Positions 1-9,275 of a stretch of 64,000 nt of DNA are shown one piece after another. The stretch is taken from positions 22,513 through 86,512 of the forward strand of contig CAJXPL010000009.1 of assembly GCA_913057985.1 (NCBI GenBank), given 5' to 3'. The position numbers and the translations under genes were made by a program. The number at the start of each line of letters is the position of its first letter. Within the stretch, counting starts at the first letter, position 1. The stretch comes from an uncultured Synechococcus sp. (GTDB lineage Bacteria > Cyanobacteriota > Cyanobacteriia > PCC-6307 > Cyanobiaceae). The notes beneath the pieces were generated by a model that ran no database searches, was not told where the DNA came from, and worked only from the letters and a program-made list of their open reading frames with translations.

Positions 1-1035
1 AGAGCCAATGCGGGTCACCTTCCCCTTCAGAACACCGAAATCCGTGGAGGGGAATGAGTCGATGCTGATGTCGGCATTCATGCAGGCATCGCGCTTCTCA
101 GGGCAACCCGGCGGGACCTGGACAAAACCGATCTTGTTGCTCGGCACCTCCACCTTGGCTTCCAGCGAACCCATCGGCACCACCTTCATCACCGTCTGAG
201 TTGATTGGGCGGTGAATCCCCGGGAGGTTGGCTTGAGGTCAAAAACCACACCATCCACTGGCGACCTGAGCTGCTGATAGCGCAGGGTGACTTTGGTCTC
301 CACCAGGCGACCATTGAGGTCGGCAAGCTCCGACTTCAACTGGGCCGTCTGTTGGTCAAGTAGGGCCACCTGACGCAGGCGATCCGCCTTGCTCTGCATC
401 AATTTGCCTTGGATTTCAGCAACGGTGTTCTGCTGACTGAGGATCTGCACTTCCGACAAGGCCCCGACTGCCTCCAACTGCTCGAGGCGCCCGAGAATCT
501 CAGACTGAAGCGCGAGGTTGCTCTCCAGCATCTGCACCTCTTCCTGGTTGACCAGCTGGTAGTTGCGTTTCTCCTCCTCTTTCAGGATGAGCTGCTCCTT
601 TTTGAGCTTGATCGTCTTCTCCAGGCTGTTGCGCTGTTCTTCGCTGGCTTCGGTGTCCAACTTCATCAGCACCTGGCCGGCCTTCACCCGATCCCCCTCC
701 TCCACGAGGATCTGATCGGCCACACCACCCACAGGCATCTGGATGTCCTGCACGGAGCCGATCGGTTCCAGCTGACCAGGGGCCACGACAATCTCCTCGG
801 TACGCGCCAAGGCCAGCCAGCCCACACCGAACACGGTGGTGCCGATCAAGGTCCAGGTGACGGTGCGCATCCAGAAGCGCCCCTGCTGAAGAATGGACTC
901 GTCGTAGGTCTCGACATTGGTGGCGTCCTGTGGGGTGCCGGGGTCAAAACGGCGAAAAAAGTTGCGGGACGTCGCGACCAGATTGCTGGAGCCCTGCTTC
1001 ACCAAAGTCGTCAGGCTTTGCGGATTCATTTTCAT
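1..1035 (-). CDS. HlyD-family type I secretion adaptor (partial)
   Basis: The 3' end lies beyond the left edge; about 345 codons are visible. It is the membrane-fusion adaptor that would link the neighbouring ABC exporter to an outer-membrane channel. Seen in order: a short cytoplasmic stretch, one membrane span at about residues 57-77 (WTLIGTTVFGVGWLALA), a lipoyl-like segment (VEEGDRVKAGQVLMKLDT), a long Glu/Gln/Lys/Leu-rich coiled coil, and the return barrel strand (RSPVDGVVFDL). The ATG at 1035 shares one base with the stop of the ABC gene (TGATG), which suggests translational coupling; an ATG two codons later is also possible. The secreted substrate is not in the window. Confidence 0.9.
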   Translation of the reverse strand, partial: MKMNPQSLTTLVKQGSSNLVATSRNFFRRFDPGTPQDATNVETYDESILQQGRFWMRTVTWTLIGTTVFGVGWLALARTEEIVVAPGQLEPIGSVQDIQMPVGGVADQILVEEGDRVKAGQVLMKLDTEASEEQRNSLEKTIKLKKEQLILKEEEKRNYQLVNQEEVQMLESNLALQSEILGRLEQLEAVGALSEVQILSQQNTVAEIQGKLMQSKADRLRQVALLDQQTAQLKSELADLNGRLVETKVTLRYQQLRSPVDGVVFDLKPTSRGFTAQSTQTVMKVVPMGSLEAKVEVPSNKIGFVQVPPGCPEKRDACMNADISIDSFPSTDFGVLKGKVTRIGS

Positions 1036-3965
1036 CAGCTGCTCTCCTGCTGGCGGTAAAGGGCGTAGTAACGACCGCGATGCATCATTAGGTCGTCGTG
1101 CGTGCCGACTTCAACAACGGCTCCCTGGTGAAGCATCACGATCATGTCGGCCTGACGGATGGTCGACAGACGGTGGGTAATGAAGAAGACGGTGCGGTCG
1201 TTGAGGTTCTCCAGAAGGTTGTCGCAGACCTTCCGTTCGGTTTCGTAATCGAGGGCGCTGGTGGCCTCGTCCATCACCAGCAGCTTGGGGTTGCTCAGCA
1301 GGGTGCGGGCAATGGCAACCCGCTGTCGTTGTCCACCGCTGAGGGCAGCGCCGCGCTCACCGACGGGGGTGCTGTAACCACTGGGAAGATCCATGATGAA
1401 GTCATGGGCATTGGCGAGACGAGCAGCCCTCACAATCTCTTCACTGGAAGCCTCCGGGTTGGTGAGCGCGATGTTTTCGCTCACGGTTCCGCTGAAGAGC
1501 AGGGGATCCTGAGGAACGATGCCGATTTGTCGGCGCAGGGAATAGAGCTCGACCTTTCCGATGTCGTAGCCATCGATCAGGATCCGACCTTCCTCTGGGT
1601 CGTAAAGCCGGGGTAGAAGCTTCATCAACGTGCTCTTGCCGCTGCCGCTCTGGCCGACGATTCCTACGAAGGTGCCGGAGGGAATCTCCAGATTCACGTC
1701 CTTCAGCACCTGCGGCTGCCCGGGACGAAAGCGGAACGACAGGTTCTCAAACCGCACCTCTCCCTGCAGAGGCGGCAACATCACCTTGGACTTGTCGACC
1801 TCATCGGATTCCTCCGGAGTGTCGATCACATCGGCAAGCCGTTCAAAGCTGACGCGCAGTTCCTGGATGCTCTGCCAGATGGTGGAAAGACGAAGCAGCG
1901 GCTGGGTCACGTAACCGGAAATGATCCGGAACGCGATCAGCTGACCAAGGGTCAGATCACCACTCAGCACCATGGAGGCACCGATCCAGAGCACCATCAG
2001 CTGAGAGATCTTCTGCAGCACCTGACTGGTCTGGTTCAGGGCTGTGCCGGTGATCGTTTTCTCAAACGTGCGGGCGATGTACTGGGAGTAGAACTCCTGC
2101 CAGCGCCAGCGGCTGACCATCTCCACGTTCTGAGCCTTCACGGTCTGGATGCCGGTGAGCACCTCCACGAGATGGCTCTGGGTCTTGGCGTTTTCTTCGG
2201 CAGCGGCCCGGAACTGACGGCGGAAGAGGGGGGCCCCCAGGATCGTTAAGCCGATCTGGATCGGTAGAACGGAGAGGGCAATCAAGGTCAGCAGCCAGCT
2301 GTAGACCACCATCACCGCGATGTAGATCACGGAAAACGCGGCATCCAGAATGGTGGTGAGGGCCTGACCGGTGAGGAAATTACGGATCTTCTCCAATTCG
2401 GCCACCCGGGTCCCCAGTTCACCCACAGGGCGACGGTCGAAGTAGCCGAGAGGAAGACGCAACAGGTGGTCGATCACCTCAGCCCCAAGGCGCTGATCGA
2501 TCCGGTTGGTGGTTTCAGCGAAGAGGAAGGTCTTGAGGCTGCCCAGCACGCCTTCAAGGATGGTGACGACAACCAGGGCGATCCCCAACACCTGCAGGGT
2601 GTCCAGGCTGCGCTGGCTGATCACCTTGTCGATGATCACCTGGATGAGCAACGGGTTGGCCAGGGTGAACAGCTGCACCACAAAACTGGCGGCCAGCACC
2701 TGGATCAAGACGCCGCGATAGCGCTTCAGCGCGGGCCAGAACCAGCCGGGCCCGAATTTCTGATCGGGGGTGGCATTGGACCGCTCCATCAACAGCAGTT
2801 CAATCCCTTCAGGGAACTGCTCCGCCAGATCGTCCGGCTCCAGAGTCACCATGCCCTGTTTGGGCGAGGCCAGCTTCAGACCCCGCTCGTTGCTGGCGAT
2901 CACCAAAGCGAATCCACCCTGCCAAGGCAGCATGGATGGCACCTGCAGCCGTGTGCCTGCCCCCGCTGGCACCTTGGCCGCCATCACATGGAGTCCAAGG
3001 CTCGCCGCCAGCTGACCACAGAGCTGGAGATTGGGGGTGAGGCCACGGCGGAGATTGTCCTGCAGGACTTTCTCGATCGAATCCCGCCGGAACGGCAGCT
3101 TCATCAGCTGCGCCAACATCTGGAAACAGGCCAGAGTTTCCTTCAGCGGACCGTCGGCACGGATCAGGCGCAGGCTGTCGACAACATTGCGCTCAGGGCT
3201 GAAGCTGCTGACGGGGGGCAGGACCTCCGCATCTTGTATGGACGTCACGGGGACGATCGGGCCCGTGCTCTGGTCCTGCGACTCAGCGGCTTGATCGGAT
3301 CTTCCCGGGGCTGGGAGGGACACCAACCGCAACGAAAAAGGTTCGCAGGGAGGCAAATCTGCGGAGGACCTAACCGGCTGGCCAACCGTCAGGCCACCCC
3401 AGGCACTGGTGACGTACAACTCCTTCCCAGCCGCCAGAGCAGCATCCACTGCAACTGGATCCGAGGAACAGCGCTCGGCGCATTGCAGGGCATCCTCGAG
3501 CTTTTCAAGGGCGGAGCTGTCGGTCTCTGCCGTGTTCTGCTCAAGAGCTTCCAACAACTGGAGCAGCTCCTGGGGCCAGAGCTGCTGGTCACACCACTGA
3601 CGGAACGAAGCTTCGCTGGGATACAGCTCACGCCAGAGTTCATCGGAGATGGCGCAGGCAATCACCTCTTCAGCCGCGATCACGTTCTCGCAGGGGGCAC
3701 CGCAAAGCAGGCTGGCGGCCCCGATCACACTGCCAGGGCCAAACTTGCCCACGGTGGTGAGGCGGCCGTTATGTCGGCCGACAAGCCTGGCCTGGCCTTG
3801 GAGGATGACCAGGATCCGGGCTGGAATGTACTTGGGGTCACACAACTGCCCCCCGAGCTCGAAACGGAGCACATTGCAGCCGCGTTCCAAGGAAGAAGCC
3901 GAGGCATCGGACAAACCGCGGAACGCCGGATGATTCAGCAACGGAAAAGACGGTGTCTGGGTCAT
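1035..3965 (-). CDS. type I secretion ABC exporter with N-terminal cNMP-binding-like domain
   Basis: 976 aa. Energises export of a protein through the inner membrane. Domains seen: a cyclic-nucleotide-binding-like beta-roll at about residues 10-130, a spacer, a C39-like region at about 280-400, a six-helix membrane domain at about 415-700, and an ATPase domain with Walker A GQSGSGKST (near 769), signature LSGGQRQR (near 873), Walker B LLVMDEATSALD (near 894) and the H-loop ITHRLSTI. The C39-like region lacks the catalytic Cys motif, and the usual His-Phe is replaced by Gly-Phe, so it is probably a substrate-docking domain as in HlyB and not a leader peptidase. It overlaps the upstream isomerase gene by four bases (ATGA) and the HlyD gene by one, so the three form an operon. 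Confidence 0.92.
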   Translation of the reverse strand: MTQTPSFPLLNHPAFRGLSDASASSLERGCNVLRFELGGQLCDPKYIPARILVILQGQARLVGRHNGRLTTVGKFGPGSVIGAASLLCGAPCENVIAAEEVIACAISDELWRELYPSEASFRQWCDQQLWPQELLQLLEALEQNTAETDSSALEKLEDALQCAERCSSDPVAVDAALAAGKELYVTSAWGGLTVGQPVRSSADLPPCEPFSLRLVSLPAPGRSDQAAESQDQSTGPIVPVTSIQDAEVLPPVSSFSPERNVVDSLRLIRADGPLKETLACFQMLAQLMKLPFRRDSIEKVLQDNLRRGLTPNLQLCGQLAASLGLHVMAAKVPAGAGTRLQVPSMLPWQGGFALVIASNERGLKLASPKQGMVTLEPDDLAEQFPEGIELLLMERSNATPDQKFGPGWFWPALKRYRGVLIQVLAASFVVQLFTLANPLLIQVIIDKVISQRSLDTLQVLGIALVVVTILEGVLGSLKTFLFAETTNRIDQRLGAEVIDHLLRLPLGYFDRRPVGELGTRVAELEKIRNFLTGQALTTILDAAFSVIYIAVMVVYSWLLTLIALSVLPIQIGLTILGAPLFRRQFRAAAEENAKTQSHLVEVLTGIQTVKAQNVEMVSRWRWQEFYSQYIARTFEKTITGTALNQTSQVLQKISQLMVLWIGASMVLSGDLTLGQLIAFRIISGYVTQPLLRLSTIWQSIQELRVSFERLADVIDTPEESDEVDKSKVMLPPLQGEVRFENLSFRFRPGQPQVLKDVNLEIPSGTFVGIVGQSGSGKSTLMKLLPRLYDPEEGRILIDGYDIGKVELYSLRRQIGIVPQDPLLFSGTVSENIALTNPEASSEEIVRAARLANAHDFIMDLPSGYSTPVGERGAALSGGQRQRVAIARTLLSNPKLLVMDEATSALDYETERKVCDNLLENLNDRTVFFITHRLSTIRQADMIVMLHQGAVVEVGTHDDLMMHRGRYYALYRQQESS

Positions 3966-4747
3966 CGGGAGATGCTGAAGTCACTGAAATCGCTGGTGGG
4001 CGCCGGTTCTGTTGCCTCGGAGGCCAGCTGGCTCAAAGTCTTGGCGGTTTCCTCATCGATCCAGGCGTCGAACATTTCCTGACACATCTGGTCGGAGACC
4101 TCATCGGTGAAGGTGGCCGGCGAGTAACGCTCCAACCGCACCACCAACCACCAGTCCGAGATGCGGAACGGTTCCAGCAACACGCCAGGCTGAGCCACCC
4201 GTAATTTCTCGACCAACGTCGGATGGGCCTGGGTGAGGGAGACGGGGCCGACGATTCCGTTGGTGTTGCGTTCCGGCCCCTCGGCGTAGCGCTTGGCCAA
4301 ATCAGCGAAGTTGGATTCACCGGATTCGATCTGCAGGTAGAGCTCACGCGCCAGGAAGCTGTTCTCCAAACGCAGCAGGCTGTACACCACCTGATCCAGC
4401 TCGTTCTTGCGTTCCAAAAAGCGCGCTTCCGCCTTGGGGGCGAAACGCTCTCGCATGAAGCTGCGGCGTCGGATGCCGTGACGAAGACGGTCCAGGACCT
4501 CCTCTTCGCTCCGCCCCAACGCATCCAGCAGCTCCGGCCACTGTTCCATGCCGTCGTAACCACGCTGCTGAAGCAAACCAAGCCGCGCTTCCTCGAGCTG
4601 TTCTTCAGGCACCGCGACCGCCGCGATCGCCTCCCGGGTCACCATCTGCTCCACCAAAGGAGTCAGCAGGTTGAACCGCTTGAGCAGGGCACGCCCTTCG
4701 GCTCCGATCGCGCGTCGCAACTCAGGAACGATTGTTCCGCTATCCAC
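3962..4747 (-). CDS. PpiC/SurA-like peptidyl-prolyl isomerase
   Basis: 261 aa, GTG start. Looks like a parvulin-type prolyl isomerase: an N-terminal helical SurA-like part (residues 1-120) followed by a rotamase-type segment with FADLAKRYAEGPERNTNGI and a C-terminal strand WWLVVRLERY. No signal peptide is visible, so a cytoplasmic site is likely; this is unusual for the SurA family. It is the first gene of the type I secretion operon and overlaps the ABC gene by ATGA. The inference is that it keeps the export substrate unfolded or helps fold it. The nearest divergent gene is galE, about 100 bases away. Confidence 0.8.
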   Translation of the reverse strand: MDSGTIVPELRRAIGAEGRALLKRFNLLTPLVEQMVTREAIAAVAVPEEQLEEARLGLLQQRGYDGMEQWPELLDALGRSEEEVLDRLRHGIRRRSFMRERFAPKAEARFLERKNELDQVVYSLLRLENSFLARELYLQIESGESNFADLAKRYAEGPERNTNGIVGPVSLTQAHPTLVEKLRVAQPGVLLEPFRISDWWLVVRLERYSPATFTDEVSDQMCQEMFDAWIDEETAKTLSQLASEATEPAPTSDFSDFSISR

Positions 4748-4847
4748 AAGTCCAACGCATCGGGCGAACCCTAGGTTCGATCGCCTACGGCTTCAGGCTT
4801 TTGCAATCAAGCTGATTCAGAATCAGGACTCCGAGACGGTGGAAGAC

Positions 4848-5882
4848 ATGGGCCGAAGAGTCCTCATCACAGGTGGTGCCGGCTTCATTGGCAGTCACAC
4901 CTGCCTTGTTCTGCTGGAACAGGGTCATGAGCTTGTGGTGCTCGACAACTTCGACAACAGCAGTCCCGAGGCGCTCCGGCGCGTGCAGGAGTTGGCAGGT
5001 TCAACCCAGCTGACCTTGGTGGAGGGGGATGTGCGCGACCCCAACGCGGTGGATCAGGCCTTCAGCGCTGCCGGCGCCGTGGATGGCGTGATTCATTTCG
5101 CAGGATTGAAAGCCGTGGGGGAATCCGTCGCGAATCCTCTTCATTACTGGGATGTGAATGTGAATGGCAGCCGCGTTCTGGCGGCGGCCATGGACCGCCA
5201 CGGCTGCCGGGCTCTGGTGTTCAGCAGCACCTCCACCGCCTACGGAGAACCCGAGACGTTCCCGCTGCGGGAGGACATGCCAACGGCGCCCGTTCACCCC
5301 TACGCCCAGACCAAAGTGGCGGTGGAACAGATGCTGGCGGCCCTCTGCCGCACAGGCTCATGGCAAGTGGCCTGCCTGCGCTATTTCAACCCCGTTGGTG
5401 CACACCCCAGTGGAAGGATCGGCGAAGACCCGCTGGGCATTCCCAACAACCTGTTCCCCTTCATTACCCAAGTGGCCGCAGGCCGCCGCGAACGGTTGCG
5501 CATCTTCGGCAACGACTACCCCACCCCCGATGGCACCGGCATCCGCGATTACCTGCACGTCATGGATCTGGCCGAAGCCCATAGCAAGGCGCTTGACCAC
5601 TTGTTCGAGCGGCAAAGCTCTGACCCCTTAATCCTGAACATCGGCACCGGCCGTGGGCTCAGTGTTATGGACGTGGTGCAGGGTTTCGAACAAGCCACAG
5701 GCTTGACTATTCCCTACGAGGTTGTGGAGCGTCGACCCGGCGATGTGCCCCGCCTGGAGGCTTGTCCCAAGAGCGCCCAAACCATGCTCGGCTGGAGTGC
5801 CCGCCGGAACCTCGAAGAGATGTGCCGTGATGGCTGGGCCTGGCAGCAGGCCAATCCAACGGGGTATCAGCACCACCCATGA
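4848..5882 (+). CDS. galE: UDP-glucose 4-epimerase
   Basis: 344 aa. Interconverts UDP-glucose and UDP-galactose in the cytoplasm, feeding sugar donors to the many glycosyltransferases in this window. The NAD-binding Rossmann motif GGAGFIGSH lies at the N-terminus, SSTSTAYG contributes the catalytic Ser/Thr, and Tyr152-Lys156 form the YxxxK pair. The ATG at 4848 is chosen because the family begins almost directly with the Rossmann strand (MGRRVLITGGAGFIG); an upstream in-frame extension to 4671 reads into the isomerase gene and has no family-like sequence. The stop overlaps the next start (ATGA at 5879). Confidence 0.95.
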   Translation: MGRRVLITGGAGFIGSHTCLVLLEQGHELVVLDNFDNSSPEALRRVQELAGSTQLTLVEGDVRDPNAVDQAFSAAGAVDGVIHFAGLKAVGESVANPLHYWDVNVNGSRVLAAAMDRHGCRALVFSSTSTAYGEPETFPLREDMPTAPVHPYAQTKVAVEQMLAALCRTGSWQVACLRYFNPVGAHPSGRIGEDPLGIPNNLFPFITQVAAGRRERLRIFGNDYPTPDGTGIRDYLHVMDLAEAHSKALDHLFERQSSDPLILNIGTGRGLSVMDVVQGFEQATGLTIPYEVVERRPGDVPRLEACPKSAQTMLGWSARRNLEEMCRDGWAWQQANPTGYQHHP

Positions 5883-7906
5883 GCGCAGCTGGTGTGTTGC
5901 TCCTGGCCGGAGGCGGCCACAGCCATGCACTGGTGCTGAAACGCTGGGCCATGCAGCCGGAACGACGCCCGCCGCAAAGCATCATCCTGATCAATCGCAC
6001 AAGTACAGCCCTGTATTCCGGCATGGTGCCGGGGCTGATCGCTGGTCTCTATCAGCGCGACGAGCTCGCCATCGACCTGCGACAGCTCTGTGATCGGGCC
6101 GGGGTGGCCTTCGTGGAAGCGGAAATCACCGAATTGAACCCTCAGCAGAACTGGCTGAGGGTTCGCGACCGCCCTGCACTCCACTTCGATTGGCTCAGCC
6201 TCGATGTGGGCGCCGTGAGCCGACCAAGCGCCATTGGGATGCCGATCAAGCCCTTGGAGGCGTCGCTCACCTTTCTGGAGCGCGAAGATCCATGGGACAC
6301 CAAGCCGCTGCGGGTGATCGGCGCGGGAGCTGCCGGTCTGGAAGTCGTCTTCGCGCTGCGTCGCCGCTGGCCGCAGCGGGCCCTGGAACTGCAACAGCGC
6401 CCGGGACAGCTGGATCCAACCCTTCAAAGAGTGCTGCGACAGGCGCGCATCGCCTTGATCGACGACGACAGCCAGCCCAGGGGACCCAGCCTGCTCTGCA
6501 CCGGAAGCCAGGGTCCTGCTTGGCTCGCGACAGCCGGTCTGCCACTGGATCCCGACGGCAGGATCCGCACGGATCGCTGCCTGAGGGTGGACGGACATCC
6601 ATCCCTGTTCGCCAGCGGAGACTGTGCCGTGATCAGCGCCGCGCCCCGCCCGGCATCAGGGGTGTGGGCCGTGCGCGCCGGACGCCCCTTGGCCAACAAT
6701 CTGGAAGCAGCCTGCCGGGGCGAACCCCTGCACCCCTGGCAGCCCCAGCGTCAGGCGCTGCAGCTGATCGGCAGCCATCTGGACGCCGCCTGGGCGCGGT
6801 GGGGCGGCTGGCGGCTGGGGCCATCGCCTCTGCTTTGGCAGTTCAAGCAACGCATCGACCGCGCCTTCATGGCCGGCTTTCAACGGCCGGCGGCGATGGC
6901 CGATGCAGCCCCAATGGCCTGCCGGGGTTGCGCAGCCAAGTTGCCGGCCCAACCCCTGGCCGCAGCACTGGACCGGGTGGGACTGGGGGGACAGCCCGAA
7001 GACGCCGCCCGACTGGATGACCATTCAGGGCTGCTGCAGAGCATGGATGGCTTTCCGGCCCTGGTGAGTGACCCCTGGCTGAATGGCCGCATGACGGCCC
7101 TGCATGCCTGCTCGGACCTCTGGGCCTGCGGTGCTGCCGTCTCCAGTGCCATGACCACGATCACCCTGCCATTGGTTTCAGCCAAGGAACAGCAGGAGCT
7201 GCTGGTGCAGACCCTCGCCGGCATCCGTTCGGTGCTGGATGAACAGGGTGCGGAGCTCATTGGTGGCCACACGATGGAATCCCGCAGTGCCACCCCCGTG
7301 CCGGCAAGCCTCGGGGTGCAGATCACCCTCACGGTGAACGGCGACAGCCCTCAATCACCCTTGCTGAAATCAGGGCTGCAGCCCGGTGATGCCCTGCTAA
7401 TCAGTCGCCCCCTGGGCACGGGTGTGCTGTTTGCCGGAGCCATGAGCGGCGCCACCAAGGCGGCTGATCTGGATGCTGCGCTTCAGACCATGACCTGCAG
7501 CCAGCACACGCTGCTTGAGCAGATCGAACCGATGCGCGACGGCATTCACGCCTGCACCGACATCACAGGGTTCGGCCTGCTCGGGCATCTGGGCGAGATG
7601 CTTCAGAACTGCCCACGGTTGACCGTCGAGCTGAACGGATCGGCCATCCCGCCCTATCCCGGTGCACTGGAGCTACTCAAACGCGGCGTCTCCAGCAGCC
7701 TGGCCCCCTCAAACCGAGCTGCCTGGCGCTGGCTGGAAGGTCCGGTTCAGCTGCAACAGCCCCCCTCCACAGCCCTTTTGGAGCTGCTGGTGGACCCGCA
7801 GACCTGTGGCCCTTTGCTTCTGGCCTGCACCGCCGAAGCCGCGGCACAGCTCACTCAGAACGGCCCTTGGATTCAGATCGGCAGCGCAACAGCCACGCAT
7901 GGGTGA
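5879..7906 (+). CDS. selD: NAD(P)H dehydrogenase-like/selenide water dikinase fusion
   Basis: 675 aa. The N-terminal half (about 1-335) is an FAD-dependent pyridine nucleotide oxidoreductase-like domain with the dinucleotide fold LLLAGGGHSHALVL, a second fold VIGAGAAGLEVVFALRRR and FASGDCAVI. The C-terminal half (about 340-675) is SelD, which makes selenophosphate from selenide and ATP. Active-site Cys351 and Lys354 occur in CRGCAAKL, and further SelD blocks are DITGFGLLGHLGEML and LLVDPQTCGPLLLA. The active residue is Cys, not selenocysteine. Selenophosphate would probably serve tRNA selenouridine formation, whose enzyme is not in this window. It is coupled to galE by ATGA and its last 56 bases overlap the convergent glycosyltransferase gene. 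Confidence 0.93.
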   Translation: MSAAGVLLLAGGGHSHALVLKRWAMQPERRPPQSIILINRTSTALYSGMVPGLIAGLYQRDELAIDLRQLCDRAGVAFVEAEITELNPQQNWLRVRDRPALHFDWLSLDVGAVSRPSAIGMPIKPLEASLTFLEREDPWDTKPLRVIGAGAAGLEVVFALRRRWPQRALELQQRPGQLDPTLQRVLRQARIALIDDDSQPRGPSLLCTGSQGPAWLATAGLPLDPDGRIRTDRCLRVDGHPSLFASGDCAVISAAPRPASGVWAVRAGRPLANNLEAACRGEPLHPWQPQRQALQLIGSHLDAAWARWGGWRLGPSPLLWQFKQRIDRAFMAGFQRPAAMADAAPMACRGCAAKLPAQPLAAALDRVGLGGQPEDAARLDDHSGLLQSMDGFPALVSDPWLNGRMTALHACSDLWACGAAVSSAMTTITLPLVSAKEQQELLVQTLAGIRSVLDEQGAELIGGHTMESRSATPVPASLGVQITLTVNGDSPQSPLLKSGLQPGDALLISRPLGTGVLFAGAMSGATKAADLDAALQTMTCSQHTLLEQIEPMRDGIHACTDITGFGLLGHLGEMLQNCPRLTVELNGSAIPPYPGALELLKRGVSSSLAPSNRAAWRWLEGPVQLQQPPSTALLELLVDPQTCGPLLLACTAEAAAQLTQNGPWIQIGSATATHG

Positions 7907-9275
7907 GGTCATTGGCTTGGGATTCACAACGAAAACCCGCCTGCTCAAGCTGCGATTGCAGAGGTTTGAGCTTGCGCTTCATCGCCTGTGGCGGTCCACT
8001 GCTGGCCAGCCAGAGCTGCTGCGGCTGATCGGCCACCTGCAGCCGTCGCTTCAAATCCGCCTTTCCGCCCCAGGGCGATGACGGCACAGGAATCCGGCCC
8101 ATTGCCGCCTCCATCCGGTCGCTCAGGTTGAACAGTCGCGGGCGAGGGCTGTAGCGCTCCTCCAAACCACTGGTGCGCTGGCTGATCAGACGGAACTGGT
8201 CCTGTTCCCGCACACCGCCGACGCCGGCTTCGAGCTCTGAGAATCCTGGCCCCCACCAGCTGATCAACATCAGCCCCAGCACCAGCAGAGCACAGCCGCG
8301 GCCCAAACGATTGAGCTCCAAAGCACCGATCTGCACCGCCACCACAGGCACCACAGCCGGCAGCAGCACAACGAAATAGCGGCTGAACGCCATCGGCTTC
8401 AGAAACGACACGGCAACAACCCCAAGAACCATCAGCAGGCACGGGATCAGACCGCTTCGATCGAGCAGATTCCAAGTTGGCCACGGCACCCGATGCAGCC
8501 CTCCCCAACGCCGCAGCACCACCAGCAACAGCAGGATCAAGCCCAATTTGGGCAACGGCCAGAGGCCGAGGCCGCGCGCCAACGTCTCCTCCAACAAGGC
8601 GTAATCCGGAGCACCGATCCAGCTACCCGCCCGATCGCTGAACAGGTAATTCGCGGCGTAGACCATCCAGGCCAAGGCCGGGAGGGCACCGATCAGGGCA
8701 GCGGCTGCAAGGGTCCAGCGGCGCTGCCTGCCATCCCAAGCCGCGGCCGCCAGCACCAGAAACAACCCATAGAAATGGGTGAGCCCGGCCAGCCCAGCCA
8801 CGGCGCCATAGGCCATGGGACGCACCGAACGGCGCCACCACCAGGACAGGGCCAGCAGCAGCACCAACAGGGCATAGCTCTTGCCCTCGATCGCAAAACG
8901 GATCGGATAAGGGCTGCAAAAGACCAAGAGCGCCGCAACCGCTCCCACCCTGGCCCGCGTGCCCGACTGACCAAGGGCCATCGCCTGACGGACCATGACC
9001 AGGCCCCCAGCGAGATACGCCAGCCAGGACAACAAACGCAGGCTGACCGGGGTTTGGCCGACCAGGTGCCCCCAGAGCCAGAGCAGGCCGTAGTAGGCCG
9101 GGGGATGGGTGTCCTCCCGGAGCATCGCCAGCAGGCTGCCGAAGCTGGGCTGAAAACTCTTGCCGACGCTGTACAGCTCATCGCTCCACAGCGCCGTGGC
9201 ATCGATCAACAGCAATGCCCTGAGGCCAAAAGCCAGACAAAGGGCCACCACCAGCACAATCCAGCTGCGTTTCAT
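7851..9275 (-). CDS. GT39/ArnT-like membrane glycosyltransferase
   Basis: 474 aa integral membrane protein with about ten or more predicted spans. It resembles the GT-C fold PMT/ArnT group, which use lipid-linked sugars. The first span is followed by ALWSDELYSVGKS, placing an acidic pair in the first external loop as expected, and by EDTHPPAYYGLLWLW, a typical family block. The soluble C-terminal part (about residues 370-474) would be external. The start overlaps the stop of the CCA-enzyme gene by four bases (9272-9275). Acceptor and sugar cannot be told from sequence. Confidence 0.82.
   Translation of the reverse strand: MKRSWIVLVVALCLAFGLRALLLIDATALWSDELYSVGKSFQPSFGSLLAMLREDTHPPAYYGLLWLWGHLVGQTPVSLRLLSWLAYLAGGLVMVRQAMALGQSGTRARVGAVAALLVFCSPYPIRFAIEGKSYALLVLLLALSWWWRRSVRPMAYGAVAGLAGLTHFYGLFLVLAAAAWDGRQRRWTLAAAALIGALPALAWMVYAANYLFSDRAGSWIGAPDYALLEETLARGLGLWPLPKLGLILLLLVVLRRWGGLHRVPWPTWNLLDRSGLIPCLLMVLGVVAVSFLKPMAFSRYFVVLLPAVVPVVAVQIGALELNRLGRGCALLVLGLMLISWWGPGFSELEAGVGGVREQDQFRLISQRTSGLEERYSPRPRLFNLSDRMEAAMGRIPVPSSPWGGKADLKRRLQVADQPQQLWLASSGPPQAMKRKLKPLQSQLEQAGFRCESQANDLTHAWLLRCRSESKGRSE

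Noticed and set aside
2466..4082. Long open frame on the plus strand opposite the ABC exporter
   Set aside because: It is a shadow of a GC-rich gene; the translation is rich in His, Gln and Arg with no domain, and the minus-strand frame has clear ABC motifs.
4621..4632. HIP1-type GCGATCGC octamers as a repeat system
   Set aside because: Only occasional copies are seen, mostly where codon use explains them, without the dense spacing of HIP1-rich cyanobacteria.
6920..6940. Selenocysteine codon in SelD
   Set aside because: The active-site codon is TGC (Cys); no in-frame TGA is seen.
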